DNA from: Rhexocercosporidium sp. MPI-PUGE-AT-0058
Taxonomy: Eukaryota; Ascomycota; Leotiomycetes; Helotiales
Assembly: GCA_020746875.1 (NCBI GenBank)
Contig: JAGTJL010000009.1
Span: 1,612,001 to 1,676,000 of the forward strand
Direction: 5' to 3'
DNA length: 64,000 bases
Numbering within the stretch: the stretch's first letter is position 1; each line of letters opens with the position of its first letter. Under the pieces are notes generated by a model. The model was not told the origin of the DNA and searched no databases. It saw only the letters and a program-made list of their open reading frames with translations. This document shows positions 10,544 through 22,033 of this stretch, one piece after another. The position numbers and the translations under genes were made by a program.

Positions 10544-12694
10544 TCAAGCAGGGTTAGATGTAGGCAGTGGAGGAGGTGGATGCGTAGGCGTATTGGCAGC
10601 GGCGTTGAGGTTCAGAGTTGCTAATTCTGCTGCTCGGCCTGCACTACCGTCGAACACGAAAGGGCCGATATCGTTCCTAGGAGTCATTGGCCCTTCGACC
10701 CCAGCAGGGGAAGTGCCCATTCCGTTGGGACTTGGTGTTCGAGTTGAGTGCCGTTCTGTATGAGAGGTTGGCTGTTCCAGGTGTGATCCGCCGCTACCTA
10801 CTGCTTTCCTAACAATGTTGACAGGTGCCGAGGTGGCGTTGGAGACTGGGTGGGCGTTCGAGTCTTCTTTGTGGGGGTTTGCATCTGCTACTGATTCGGA
10901 AGGCGAAGGTGTTTGGTTGATGGTCAAATATCCCAGTGAAGATGCTGCTGCACGAACACCTTGGTCAGGGCCAGAATCATCACTTGCCTCCGCTATTTCA
11001 ATATCACTATGACTGTTGCGATCTGGTCCCGAATGGTCCTCAGCTTCAATCAAAACACCGGTATCCTCAGATAGTATAGTATTGCGATTTGGCAAATTCA
11101 ACGGTTCGACTGTTGGTTCGATTTCTGTTGGCTGTGGAGCGTCTGCTGGGGAATCGGAATCCACAGCTTCTACTTCCTCCCATTCGCCATTTGCATATGG
11201 ATCATCGAGCTCGGCTTCCAAGTCTGCTACGGTTCTGCAGTTCGGGCATATGAAATGCGGCCAATGTGGTCCGTTTATTATAACTCGAATGCATTTATAA
11301 TGCCAGGTATGAGAGCATGGAGCGACAAATAATGACTGGCAGGGCTGAAGAAAATATATTAGTATAGTGCAAGACACTGGTTGGAGAAGGGACTTACAGC
11401 AATAGGTCCCAGACAGATAGAACAGTCCTGTGATGAGCCTGCTGCAGGTGGTTTCCCGAGACTATTTAGTTCTCTTAGTCGTTTGTGAGATTGTACGCTG
11501 GAGATCGGGTTAGTACTGTATAAATATGATGGAGAAAGTGACTGACTTGAAGCTGCTTGGCCCATTTTGCCAACCCTTATTTAGCTCTACTCTGATCTTC
11601 ACGCATCTGAAAATCATTTCTTCTCCTCCCTTGAAGTCTATTCCCAACTGAACTATATCGCCATCGTTGACTGGAAATGGCCGTGACTCGGTACCTGGTG
11701 AACTCAGCCGAATGTGATTCAGAAAGGTGCCAGAAGAGCTCTTTACGTCTTTAATGAACCATCGTCCTCCAGAGCACCAGAACTCGCAGTGCCGTCGACT
11801 GACCACTTTGGACTTGAATCCAACTGGGGCAGATGAGGGGACATTCGCAGCCTGAGTAGGATTGTTGTCTCGTTCAGAATATCGTCCAACCTTGATCGTC
11901 TCCTTCCCAGTAGGCAGTATACGAGACATTGGGGGAAATACTAGGGATGGTCGTTGTGCTCTGGGATCCTGATGGGCGGAGAAACGTATTGAGGGTAGTT
12001 GGTGTGCCATGCCTTGGTGTCCCCCATTCCCACTGACCATAACAGGCTCAGATCGCGATTGTGTATCCCCTCCGTCAGGAGGTAGCATGTCTGGAGCAGT
12101 GCCGGTCGTGGCAGATCGTGTGCGAGCCATCGAAGCAGTGAGATCCGAGGTCACGTCAGATGGGTTATTTCCAGACAGGACAGCAGAGGATGACCCCGTG
12201 TTGACTGACTGCGGTTCGGAGGCAATGCGCGACACAGCACTCTGCCCTCCAACGGTCGGGAGCCAGCCGCTTGTGCCTCCCACAGTATCCTGATTACTCG
12301 ATCTTGCAGAAGGGACGTCGGAAGTGGTTCGTTGCGCAGTCGGTGATTGCAGCGTGGAGGAGGCCTGCTGAGGAACAGTACTTGGTGGTGCAGGCGAACT
12401 GGGTGCAGATGGTCCTGCAGATCCCCTTGACGTCGGTGATGGGTAACTCGTAGCCCGGCCCAGGGTCGACGGTCTCTGCGATGGGGTGGAACTATTCTGA
12501 CTATGGTTGTGACTGTCGCGCGACAGGATATGATTTTGAGTATAACTTCGTAGATAACTCAAACCCCTCAATCGGCCAGTGCGAGTAGAAGAGGTTGGCG
12601 AGGCAGGGGGTGGAGAGGAGGCAGTCCTGGTTCTATCGAGGGTTGGTAGCGACCCTGTATTCCACTGCTGCGCTGGACTGGGCACCGAGTGCAT
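10544..12694 (-). CDS. dma1: FHA-RING E3 ubiquitin ligase, Dma1/Chf family
   Basis: Exons complement(11547..12694, 11398..11497, 10544..11344), 682 aa. Family members are checkpoint ubiquitin ligases: S. pombe Dma1 restrains the septation network, and yeast Dma1/2 act in spindle-position and septin control. The N-terminus is a Ser/Pro/Thr-rich disordered region (1-260). The FHA phosphothreonine-binding domain spans about 267-380 (KVGRYSE, VSRRHCEFW, SSGTFLNHIRL). A RING-H2 follows, with ligands C408, C411, C426, H428, H431, C434, C449 and C452. A long acidic Ser/Pro-rich tail (about 230 aa) follows, longer than in yeast. ATG 12694 is the first in-frame ATG; the frame is open upstream but has no other ATG. 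The two introns are 49 and 53 nt and restore the RING exactly. Confidence 0.92.
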
Positions 12695-14290
12695 TGTGAG
12701 TGAGAGTTTTTTTTCGGCGGAGGGCGAAGGCGTCGTGGTAATGGGAGTAGATCCGTCGAAGGTTTTGAACTTGGAGGACCGAGGATGATTGACTTGCTTG
12801 AAGACAGGGAGGGCAAGGCAGGCTGGCCGCAAGGGGAGGAGGAAATGGGAAGGGGACGACTCGTCTCAGGTGTGGGTGTTTGGCATCTCATACAAACATA
12901 GCGAGGATGTAGGGAGGCATGGACGAGATGGATGAACGAGTCAGTGTTGCACAACGCAAGAAGTCGAGCCGGTCAGGTCGTAAAATCGCGGGTGTAGACA
13001 GTGCGTAAGTGAATTAATTGTTCAGAGATGCAAGATTGCGTCAAGAAGAAAGGAGGAGAAAGTCAACAAGAGAGGAGAGAGTCAGTAAGTCATAAATAAG
13101 TAGGCAGGTAGGGAAAGGCTGAACAATGGCGTGAAAAGGACGAGGACGAGGTCGAGAGACGGCGAGGCTTATTATTCCTTGTGGGCGCGCAGATGGATGA
13201 TGGAGTACGAGTAGAATGCAGGTGCAGGTGCAGGCGCAGGTGCAGGACGGGTTTCAGTGCAGTCAGTCAGTCCAGTTTGATTTGGTCGAGGCCTCAGCTC
13301 AATAATGTATAGTACTGGACTGGACTGTATCTCTAGGGCTCCAGCTGATTTGGGAAGTTCGAGCTCGAGGTCAAAGTGGAGGTGGTGGAAGGGGGGGCGG
13401 ACTGCTAGACTTCTAGTCGGTGATGGTGATAGGTAGTGATCCTGGGTTGGCGGGGTCTTCGTCCTCGTCCTCGTCTTCCTTGTTTATTTATTCATGTTTT
13501 ATGTATTATGTATTTAAGTATCTGCTGGATCCTTGGTTCGTGGTCTCGCTCCTGTTCTACAGTACAGTAGAGTACAGTACAAATATCCCCATCCTGCCTA
13601 CCCTGTTTGCCTCCCGCCCAAGAAAGTCCAGAGCGCGCCGGTGCTCAGTCAGTCAGTTACTACGGAGTATGGTCACTTGGATGCAGCTGTCGGTCGGTCT
13701 AGAGCCTTGAATACGGCACGCGCACCGGTAAACTCCTCGAGACGAATCTTACCCATCTTGGTCGCCGCTTGACGTTTATCGGGGCGTTATGTATTACGGT
13801 AAAGAGTGGGAGTGGGAGTGGGAGTGGGAGTGGGAGTAGGAGTAGATTGGGTTGGATGAGATGAGGCTCCCTCCTCAACCTATGGATTGATTCATTTATT
13901 TATTTACTTGCTGACCGGCTTACTTGTTTATTTACTGCATTCCCAAATTGGCTTATGATCTTGCTTATGAGCAAGGGCCGGGTGGGAGTCGGGGACAAAT
14001 CAAGACCAGCTTGAATGGGCCATACACTCCCGTACTATGCGTACACATATTTGCTTGCAAGGGGCGAGGAAGGCTGGAAGGAGAGAAGGCTGGAAGGCTG
14101 ACAGGCCGGCAACAACCGAGCCGGGGCTGCAGGTGAGGCGAGGCGTAAGGATTTCGAGTGAACAATTTGTCAAAGCAAGCAAACAAGCAACCCGAGCAAA
14201 CGGAGGTCATCGAGACTGCAGTTGCCTCGACCACCACGACACGACACGACACAACCCATTCCATTCCCCATCTCAGCGCATTTGTTCATC
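12695..14290. other. 1.6-kb divergent intergenic region with minisatellites
   Basis: It separates the FHA-RING (-) and MPP-alpha (+) genes, so long 5' leaders are likely. It holds a (GCAGGT)n-like tract at about 13218-13247, a (GGGAGT)n minisatellite at about 13807-13840, GTCGTCCTC-type repeats at about 13457-13475 and a TACAGTACAGTA cluster at 13558-13581. No convincing coding sequence. Confidence 0.55.
13806..13840. repeat. (GGGAGT)n hexanucleotide minisatellite
   Basis: About five perfect copies of GGGAGT in tandem, decaying into AGGAGTAG. Confidence 0.8.
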
Positions 14291-16083
14291 ATGTTGAAAT
14301 GTTCTTCTTCCAGAGCGCTAACCCGCGCATTTCCAAAGAGGCCGCTAGCAACAATATTCCCTCGCGTGTCCCCTTCCTTTCGCTCCAGAGGCCTTGCGAC
14401 TGTCGTTGAACCAATACAAAAGGCATGTTCTTGACCAGCTCAAGGCCTGCGCGCAATGCTAATGAAGAATAGGATCCAGCAGAGCTCGATCAAATAAGCA
14501 CCCTATCGAATGGCATCCGAGTTGCGACGGAAGCCCTCCCAGGCCATTTCTCCGGAGTGGGTGTTTTCATCGATGCCGGATCCCGATATGAAAACGAATA
14601 CCTGCGAGGCGTGAGCCATATTATGGACAGGCTGGCCTTCAAATCGACGAAAACCCGAACAAGTGATGAGATGCTGGAATCGTTGGAAACCTTGGGTGGG
14701 AACATCCACTGTGCCTCCTCGAGAGAGTCCCTCATGTACCAATCCGCAACCTTCAACTCCGCCGTACCGACCACACTTGCTCTTCTGGCAGAGACCATTC
14801 GGGACCCCTTGATTACGGAGGAGGAGGTACAGCAGCAACTGGAGACCGCCGCATACGAGATTGGAGAGATATGGTCGAAGCCCGAGTTGATCTTGCCGGA
14901 ATTGGTACACATGGCTGCGTTCAAGGACAACACACTAGGGAATCCATTACTATGTCCCCAGGAAAGGCTCTCTCAAATCGACAAGAGCGTTGTGGAAGCG
15001 TACAGGTCAACATTCTTCAGACCAGAGAGAATGGTAGTTGCATTTGCAGGGGTTCAACATGATGAGGCTTTGAGGCTCACGGAGCAATACTTTGGAGATA
15101 TGCCAGCATCAGAAGCTCCTATGCTGTCGCCAACTGGATCCGAGACTTCTTTTGAATCATCCGCGAGTGATAGCGATAGCTCGATATCATCTGGGTCTTC
15201 ACTACCCCCTTCTCCCACACAACAACCATCAAAACTCCTCTCACGAATTCCATTTTTCAAGAACATCTCTACTACAGCCACAAAGAGCGCATCCGTGCAG
15301 CCTGTAGGGGATTTAGCTCCCACTCCCTACGATATCCTACAGCCATCTCAATACACAGGAGGCTTCCTGTCCCTCCCCTCCCTACCACCACCCATCAACG
15401 CCTCCCTTCCACCTCTCACACACATCCACCTCGCATTCGAAGCCCTCCCCATATCATCTGATGATATATACGCTCTCGCCACCCTGCAAACCCTCCTGGG
15501 TGGAGGCGGATCATTCTCAGCCGGCGGTCCAGGAAAAGGCATGTATTCCCGCCTGTACACCAACGTCCTGAACCAGCATGGCTGGGTCGAGTCCTGTGTC
15601 GCCTTTAACCACTCGTACACAGACTCCGGACTCTTCGGTATCTCGTCAAGCTGTTCTCCCGGAAACGTAGTTAACATGCTTGATGTCATGTGCCGGGAAT
15701 TGCAAGCTCTTACCCTCGACAGTGGCTACGCCTCTCTACAAACCGCCGAAGTCAACAGAGCGAAGAACCAATTGCGGTCCAGTCTCCTCATGAACCTCGA
15801 GAGCAGGATGGTTGAGCTGGAAGATCTAGGTCGTCAAGTCCAGGTTCACGGGCGTAAGGTTGGAGTGAGAGAGATGTGCAGGAAGATCGACGAGTTGACA
15901 GTCAGTGATCTTCGCAGAGTGGCGAGGATAGTAGTCGGTGGTATGGTCGAAAATCCAGGACAAGGAAGTGGTGCCCCGACTGTGGTGTTGCAGGAGGGTG
16001 AAGAGGAGGGTATTACGCGCAAACCGTTCCAGTGGGCGGAGATCCAGGATAGGATCGGCAGATGGAAGCTGGGCAGGAGATGA
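14291..16083 (+). CDS. MAS2: Mitochondrial processing peptidase alpha subunit
   Basis: Exons 14291..14422, 14473..16083; 580 aa, the usual fungal length. The alpha-MPP subunit recognises presequences and partners the catalytic beta subunit in the mitochondrial matrix. The N-terminus is an Arg/Ser-rich presequence (MLKCSSSRALTRAFPKR...). The M16 peptidase core has the inactive form of the zinc site (GVSHIMDRLAF instead of HxxEH), expected for alpha. The glycine-rich substrate loop LLGGGGSFSAGGPGKGMYSR lies at about 382-402. A Ser-rich, low-complexity insertion at about 255-320 sits between the two M16 halves. The only intron (50 nt) has donor AAG|GCATGT, a CTAAT branch region and a TAG acceptor; it joins VEPIQK to DPAELDQISTLSNGIRVATE in frame. 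Confidence 0.94.
14423..14472 (+). other. GC-AG intron in MPP-alpha
   Basis: 50 nt, donor AAG|GCATGT, GCTAATG branch region, acceptor AATAG. Phase 0. No GT donor gives the conserved join. Confidence 0.8.
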
Positions 16084-16756
16084 AGAGAGATGTTAATGTG
16101 TGCTTGAACAAATATTATGGGGAGAGATCCTTGTGGGTCGATGTATGATGCATAGGCAGATTTGTATGAATATTGTACAGCCCAGACCTACGTCTGAGGG
16201 CTTAACTTTGTACAACAGAAGCAAAGTGATAGAGGTGTACGTAGGAAAGAACACTTCAACTCTCAATCTGCTCACGTATGTATCTTTACTCCAGTCAATC
16301 GATCAATCGATCAACAAACGTCCCAAAATCGCACGATTCTTTGTTTGCAGACCAAACAAACCTCCGAATCGACAAGCGAGCAAGTGTGCAAGCGAACCCC
16401 TGACATCAACAAAGATCAAAAAGCCCAAACTCTCCACCAAGGCTCCCCCCTTCCACTTCCCCTTCCCCTCCCCCACTCTCTCCCTCTCATACCTCTCTCA
16501 TCCATTCCACCTCTCAAGCCCCTAACACTCCTCCTCCTCCTCCTCCTCCTCCCATACCCAACTTCAGATTCACACCCACCCTCAACCCCGTCATGCCCCG
16601 CCTCATCATCCCACCCAGAATTCCTACTCCCGCGCCTACTCATACTCCTACTCCTACCCCTTCCCACCCGCAACGGGAAAACAAAACCATGCACAAACCA
16701 CCCCATGCGACTCGGTCTCAGTCCCGGTCCCGATCTCTCTCTTAGCCCCCTCCTAC
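16084..16756. other. 3' region of MPP-alpha and C/T-rich tract
   Basis: 673 bp. After about 16430 the plus strand is extremely pyrimidine-rich (CTCCTCCTC repeats at about 16527-16552). Long open frames appear on the minus strand here, but they come from the skewed composition. No gene is supported. Confidence 0.5.
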
Positions 16757-17317
16757 CTAGATCTCCGTTCCTAGGCATTTCATTCCCTCTTGGATACCGA
16801 ACCCCCCTCTCTCCCTCTCCCTCTCCCTCTCCCTCTCCCCCTCCGTGACAGGTGCAAGGATCGGCTGTCGTTCTTGTACTCGTGCTTGTCCTTGTCCTTC
16901 TGCCCTCGAAAATGGCATGGTGTTGCGGTGTATCGATCCAGGATACTGATACTGATCCTGATCCTGGCGAGAATTGTACCGTCGCTCCGGACCCCGACCC
17001 AGGAACTGGCTTTGGCTCTCTCTGCGATCGTTGAAGTGGTACTCTTGGAGGTGAGGATGGTGGGTTTGGGGAGGGATGGGAGAGCCGTGTCTGGAATCGT
17101 GAGGGTGCGGTTGGGGGGGTTGACAGTGGTGGCAATTGCAATTGTGATTGCAGTTGCAGTTGGGGTTGCAGTTGCAGTTGCAGCTGGCGCTGGCGCTGTA
17201 TCGGTTGCGGGTTTGGCGGTTGGAGAGGGGGGAGGGAGAGGAGGAGTGGTATGAGTAGGAGGAGGGTGGGAGGGGTTGGCATTGTGGACAGGTGCAGTGG
17301 CGGGGGCGCTGGGTCAT
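16757..17317 (-). CDS. Low-complexity Cys/Asn-rich hypothetical protein
   Basis: Possible single-exon ORF, 186 aa, start ATG 17317. The N-terminus has CTCPQC, then a stretch of alternating Asn-Cys dipeptides with His (about 46-65, encoded by TGCAAC hexamers). A polar disordered part rich in Arg/Gln/Ser follows, and then a Glu-Arg repeat (about 157-170) encoded by GAGAGG units. A second minus-strand frame (start 17282, 288 aa, running to 16416) overlaps it; it begins with a leucine-rich signal-like leader and is also repeat-driven. Only one can be coding in the overlap. I prefer this frame because its middle third (about 85-145) is non-repetitive. Function unknown; it may be spurious. Confidence 0.35.
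   Translation of the reverse strand: MTQRPRHCTCPQCQPLPPSSYSYHSSSPSPLSNRQTRNRYSASASCNCNCNPNCNCNHNCNCHHCQPPQPHPHDSRHGSPIPPQTHHPHLQEYHFNDRRESQSQFLGRGPERRYNSRQDQDQYQYPGSIHRNTMPFSRAEGQGQARVQERQPILAPVTEGERERERERERGGFGIQEGMKCLGTEI
16806..16845. repeat. (CTCTCC)n simple repeat
   Basis: Near-perfect tandem CTCTCC hexamers. In the minus-strand ORF they encode alternating Glu/Arg. Confidence 0.85.
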
Positions 17318-17654
17318 GAATTTTTGGGGTGGGGGGTTCGTGGTTGTGAGTTGAGAGTGAGGAGGGGGAGGGAAGGGAAGGGATGGTTGATATAGGGGTT
17401 AAGAATTGGACAAAGATGGGTGTGTAGAAAGAGTATGTAAGTGCCCGAGAGGCGGGTTGAGAGCATGCTGGTTGGGGAAGGATGGATGCATTAGAGGATC
17501 AGGAAATGGAAAGCTGTCTTTATACTGAGGTCATCTGGTTGCTCAAGCAATCCTTCTCTTCCTTACACATTACATGGACTGCTAAACACAAGTCCTCAAA
17601 GACCCGTGCTCCCTAGCTTTCGAACCCAGACTAGCCAGCTTCAAACCCCAACAC
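17318..17654. other. Intergenic, G-rich then mixed sequence
   Basis: 337 bp upstream of the low-complexity ORF and downstream of the dehydrogenase. G-rich runs at 17318-17375. Nothing else recognised. Confidence 0.4.
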
Positions 17655-18656
17655 TCAACCTCCCCTCTCTCTTTTCAAAGCGTCCAAAGCCGGCTTCCAA
17701 AGTCCTTCTATACTATCGTTCGCCACTGTAGACGCAGCAGGTGCTTCGATATTCCACGTTCCCAGCGTCCTCAGTCCACTCGCCGAAGTCTCCAGGAAAA
17801 TACCACCTACGTACTGACTGTCCTCGACGAGAGAGGCCATGTTTTCTGCTACGGTCTCAGGCAGAATGTAGCCTTCAGGTTGGGAATCTTTCGTGTTCCA
17901 TTTAGACATCTTTTCGGGTGTCCAGAGCGGGGTTTTGACTATACTGTTGAGGATTCTCCGTTAGATTTCCATGTCCATCTCCTATAAATGCTTTCATACT
18001 TACCCAGGAGCAACACCGACAACCTTAATCCCCTCTCGCTCCTCCATCATAGCCATAGACCGCACGAAACCAACCATAGCATGTTTCGTAGCACAGTACA
18101 GGGGAGCTGCGAGGTAACCTGCGAACCCAGCCGTGGAAGCTACGATGACGATCACTCCTTTCTTGTTCTTTCTCAGAAGGGCGCGGATGGCTATTCGTGA
18201 GAGTTTGATGGGGTGGTTGATGTTGATGTCGACTTCTGCATAACGGTCGGCTTCTGTGTCGTCCCAGAAGTTGGACCATGGCTGGGTGAGGTGTGTGTCA
18301 ACGTGAGTAAATTTTTCGTCCTACACTCAGATGTACTGGAAAAATGCCGTGCTTACAGGTTCGAACACCCCGGCTCCAGCAATGTAGACATCCGGCACAT
18401 CACCAAACTCTTCTTCCGATACCGTGATCAGATTCTCGAGATCAGTTCGTTTCGTCACGTCACACTTGACGAACTTGACAACTTTAGGATCCGTTTCTTT
18501 GACGAATTTCTCAGCCTCTGGCGTGAGTCTTAAATCCGCAATCAGAACTCGAGCTCCTTTCTGTACGGCGAGTTCGGTGAAGCATAAGTTGATGCCACTT
18601 CCTCCACCCGTGACGACGGCGATTTTTTTGGTCAGGGGGAAATCTCCGAATGGCAT
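17655..18656 (-). CDS. Short-chain dehydrogenase/reductase (15-PGDH-like)
   Basis: Exons complement(18357..18656, 18004..18281, 17655..17943), 288 aa. It is a classical SDR NAD(P)-dependent oxidoreductase. The cofactor motif TGGGSGI is at 16-22. An acidic residue at the end of beta-2 (LIADLR) suggests a preference for NAD(H). The catalytic set is Asn120 region (VDINVNH), Ser149, Tyr162 and Lys166 (YCATK). The nearest named group I can suggest is the 15-hydroxyprostaglandin-dehydrogenase-like SDRs of fungi; the substrate is unknown. ATG 18656 (MPFGDFPLTKK) is chosen; an in-frame ATG at 18785 would add 43 hydrophobic/basic residues that look like translated leader. The introns (75 and 60 nt) are supported by SDR conservation on both sides. 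Confidence 0.88.
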
Positions 18657-19588
18657 GATGAAACTGTAGTCAAGTAGAAAGAGTTTTAGTTTTTGACGCA
18701 GTTTTTTAAGATACAGAGAGACAGAAAAGACAATTTTGGGGATAAGTACAAGGCTTAGATGATGTACTTCGTGAGATTTATGCATTCGGTATTTGTAACC
18801 CCGCCCTATCGACGATCGGCAACCAACCGTGAGGGTCTGAAGATGACGACGCGGGGTGCTTTACGCAGTCTGAGCTAAAGTCTGACCAAAGAGAATAAAA
18901 TTCGACTTCAAGCGCTGACACGAAATAGTTTGAGCCCTGGAAGCGTTATCTGGATGTGATTAACCACTGAAGGATAATACTTTGAGGTACGAGTATCCAA
19001 CGCACTGGCAGCGCTCATAGCGCTGCTAGCGGCTGGAGTGCTAGAAGTGCCAAGAGCACTATGAGCGCTGTGAGTGTTTCTACAAAGGACGAACATGAAG
19101 TGCAAAGTCTCTTAGGATGTACTTCGATCTACAAAAGCCATAACTAACGAGCATTTAGACATGGCTACTTAGCCTCCTCTTACGCTCGTCTGAACAGATA
19201 TTAACTAATGGCAATCTTCAGGCAGGAAATGATAATCAAATATTCCAAACAACCATCTCACAAACATCTCATTAAGACAATCGAAGCTTTATAAAATGTA
19301 AACGGGAGATAGTGTGTATAGTTATATTGCAAGATGATCTAGAGGGAAGATGGTTCAGGTCAGTGGATCCTCTTTTCGTACTCGTGTTGAAAAGGACGCT
19401 AAGACGAGGCTGACGAGATGTGGAAGCCACCACAATTTTAATTGCTTATTAGGAAAGAGCTCTCTGTCTTCACTCAGTTGCCCTGCAACTTTCAGATCAA
19501 CTCCATCGGCTTTACAGAGGTTGAATTGACCTGGAACGTATCCCGAATCACTTCGCAATCCCCCAGTCTCGAACCCTCAAACGAAAAT
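18657..19588. promoter_or_regulatory. Divergent 932-bp intergenic region with a hairpin
   Basis: It separates the SDR (-) and the Sec14-like gene (+), so it holds both promoters. It includes a perfect 12-bp inverted repeat (19009-19020 with 19059-19070) in a cluster of AGCGCT palindromes. No gene is supported inside. Confidence 0.5.
19009..19070. repeat. Inverted repeat / AGCGCT cluster
   Basis: Arms CAGCGCTCATAG and CTATGAGCGCTG are perfect complements over 12 bp, extendable by 4 bp with one mismatch, loop 38 nt. AGCGCT occurs three times within 62 bp. Confidence 0.75.
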
Positions 19589-20828
19589 ATGTCCACAGCC
19601 GCGCCGCCTATATCAGGGGAAGCTCCCGAACTTGAGAAGAAGCTTGAGGAAGTCAAGCTCGAGGCCGATTCTACAGCACCTCCACCTGCATATATCACTC
19701 CTGGCCCCTCCCAAGACTCCTCTGTTGCAGCATCACTGCGAGAAAAGCCAGCTGGCCCACTGAAGACTCCAATCGTTGATCCGGTCGAAACAGCCGTCCC
19801 AGCGACTCCCACCGAGCTTACTCCAGAGCAACAAGGGAAATACGAAGCTTTGCTGGAGATAGTCAAGTCATGGAAGGAGATTCCATCCACGAAAGGCAAG
19901 GAGGGGCCAGTTACGGAGGACGAGATAATGTGGTTGACTAGGGAATGTCTTCTTCGGTACCTGCGAGCTACTAAATGGGTGACTGCTGAAGCTGCAAAGC
20001 GACTGCTTGGGACGCTGACATGGAGACGGGAATATGGAGTTGGGGATCTTACTGCGGATCATATTTCACCAGAGAACGAGACTGGCAAGCAGATTATCTT
20101 TGGGTTTGATATTGAAGCACGGCCATGCCTCTATCTTAATCCTGGACGGCAGAACACTGAGCCAAGTCCAAGACAGGTCCAGCACTTGGTGTTTATGGTT
20201 GAGCGGGTAGTCAATCTCATGGTTCCTGGTCAGGAAACCTTGGCTCTTTTGATCAATTTCAAATCCAGCAAGAGCAGGTCGAACACAGCTCCTGGTATTG
20301 GTCAGGGCAAGGAGGTTTTGAACATCCTTCAAACCCATTACCCTGAAAGACTTGGAAGAGCTCTTATTATCAACAGTAAGACTATGCTACCCCTTTTCTA
20401 GTGCAGGATCTAAGTTATGCATAGTCCCATGGGTCGTCACAGCCTTCTTCAAGCTCATCACACCGTTCATCGATCCTCTTACTCGCCAAAAGCTCAAATT
20501 TAACGATGATATGAGACAGCATGTCCCACCTCAGCAGCTATGGAACGAGTTTCATGGTGATTTGGACTTCGAATATGACCACGAGATTTACTGGCCCACT
20601 CTCATGAAGCTCTGTGAGGAGAAGCACAAGGAGCAACATGAGCGGTGGGTTAAGGGAGGGAAACACTACGGCGAGAGCGAGAACTATATCAAGGGTGGCA
20701 CTGCTCCAAGTGTTGGCTCAAAGATAGCTGATGTGCCTGAGGAGAAGACCATTCCAGCTACAGAACCAACCCCAGAACCTGTTGTGGAGACTGCTGAAGC
20801 TTCCGGGAAATCTAAGGAAGACTTGTAG
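19589..20828 (+). CDS. Sec14-like CRAL-TRIO phosphatidylinositol transfer protein
   Basis: Exons 19589..20375, 20425..20828; 396 aa. Family members move phosphatidylinositol and a second lipid and feed PI kinases; the closest named yeast type is probably Pdr16/Sfh3 (a guess from overall resemblance). The first ~75 residues are acidic, Pro/Ala-rich and disordered. The CRAL_TRIO_N helix region is about 77-150 (CLLRYLRATKWVTAEAAKRL), and the lipid-binding CRAL-TRIO fold is about 164-312 (RPCLYLNPGRQN, VLNILQTHYPERLGRALIIN, PWVVTAFFKLITPFIDP, KLKF). The C-terminal tail is acidic and disordered. The intron falls in the conserved NxPW block and restores it (phase 1, 49 nt). The ATG at 19589 is the first in frame after an upstream ATG-less stretch. 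Confidence 0.9.
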
Positions 20829-21235
20829 GCTGGCTCATCAGTTGGCAAGAGGGGTGTATTGGGAAATCAGGCAATGGCCATATTTGGTCTGGGATAATCA
20901 GTGGTGACAACAATATTTTTTTTAAGTGTTCATTGGGGAAAAGGAGAGATAAAAGGGTATCAAATTGGGGAGTCAGGAATTCAGGAGGATAGACTTTATG
21001 TAGACTCATTGATGCAATCGAACAAAATAATAACAGTAAACCAAAAAAAAAAAGCGAAATTCTTCATCACTGGACCACTTTGGAGCTTGAACCTCGCTTC
21101 AGCAAGCTCTCTCGAATTCCAACCTCACTGACCCCCACCACCTCAATAGGCACGAATTCTCCACCACATGCCACAGCACACATAACAACCTTCTGGTTCG
21201 ATGTCACATATGACCCTCTCGCCAAACCAAGCAGA
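20829..21235. other. Intergenic between Sec14-like gene and TRS31
   Basis: 407 bp with T- and A-homopolymers (T9 near 20915, A11 near 21042) consistent with a 3' UTR/terminator, followed by the TRS31 promoter. No ORF supported. Confidence 0.45.
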
Positions 21236-22033
21236 ATGGCATCCTCCCAACCCGTAAAGCCTCCGCTCGCAAGCCAGAACTCACAAACTCGAGGCGGCGC
21301 ACCCCCAGGCCTCCGCTACCCTTCAAATGGGAAGACCATCTACCACCGCCCGCTGAACCGCAGCCGGACGCAAGAGCTCAGCCAGGCGAGCTTTGCGTAT
21401 CTGTTTGGCGAGATGGTGAGCTATGCGCAGAAGCGTGTTACTGGGATTCAGGATCTGGAGAAGAGGTTTGTCTGCCCGCTGATTGCGCAAGCGGTTACTT
21501 TGCTGCCAACCCAGCCAGCGAATTCTCCTTCTCTTTCCCTATACGCTGAGGACTACAGCTAATTGAATGTGTTTTCTTATAGATTAAATGTACAAGGACA
21601 CCCTATAGGCCTCAAACTCCTCGACATGCTCCTCTACCGCGAACCACCACGAACGCAAACCCGACCCCTCAACATAATCGCGCTCCTCCAATTTATCACC
21701 ACCGTCCTCTGGCGACACCTCTTCTCCCGACCCGCAGACGCGCTCGAGAAATCCTCGAATCCAGAAACGCCAGAGGAGTACATGATCTCGGACAACGAGC
21801 CCGTCGTCAACCAGTACATCAGCGTGCCCAAGGAGATGAACCAGCTGAACTGCGCCGCTTTCGTGGCGGGTATCGTGGAGGGAGTGTGTGATGGTGCTGG
21901 GTTCCCGGCGAGGGTTACAGCGCATAGTGTGGGAAAGGGGGAGGAGGGCGAGCTGTGGCCGGGGAAGACGGTGTTTTTGGTAAAATTTCAGCCGGAGGTT
22001 GTGGAGAGGGAGGCGTACCTGGCGAAGAATTAG
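21236..22033 (+). CDS. TRS31: TRAPP complex subunit Trs31/TRAPPC5
   Basis: Exons 21236..21465, 21583..22033; 226 aa. Trs31 is a Bet3-family core subunit of the TRAPP complexes, the Rab GEF (Ypt1/Rab1, and Rab11 for TRAPPII) that tethers ER-Golgi vesicles. The fold signature is present: FAYLFGEMVSYAQKRVTGIQDLEKR then LNVQGHPIGLKLLDML, and NCAAFVAGIVEGVCDGAGFPARVTAH near the C-terminus. The first ~45 residues are disordered and Pro-rich. The intron (117 nt) splits the conserved ...LEKRL... join in phase 2. ATG 21236 gives MASSQPVKPP; the upstream frame has no ATG. Confidence 0.93.

Noticed and set aside
18355..18375. GGTTCGAACACC resembling a tRNA T-loop (B box)
   Set aside because: It lies in SDR coding sequence and splice site; no A box or acceptor stem around it.
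18361..18785. Longer SDR start at ATG 18785
   Set aside because: The added 43 residues precede the normal SDR N-terminus, and the ATG at 18656 sits right before the Rossmann beta-1 as usual.
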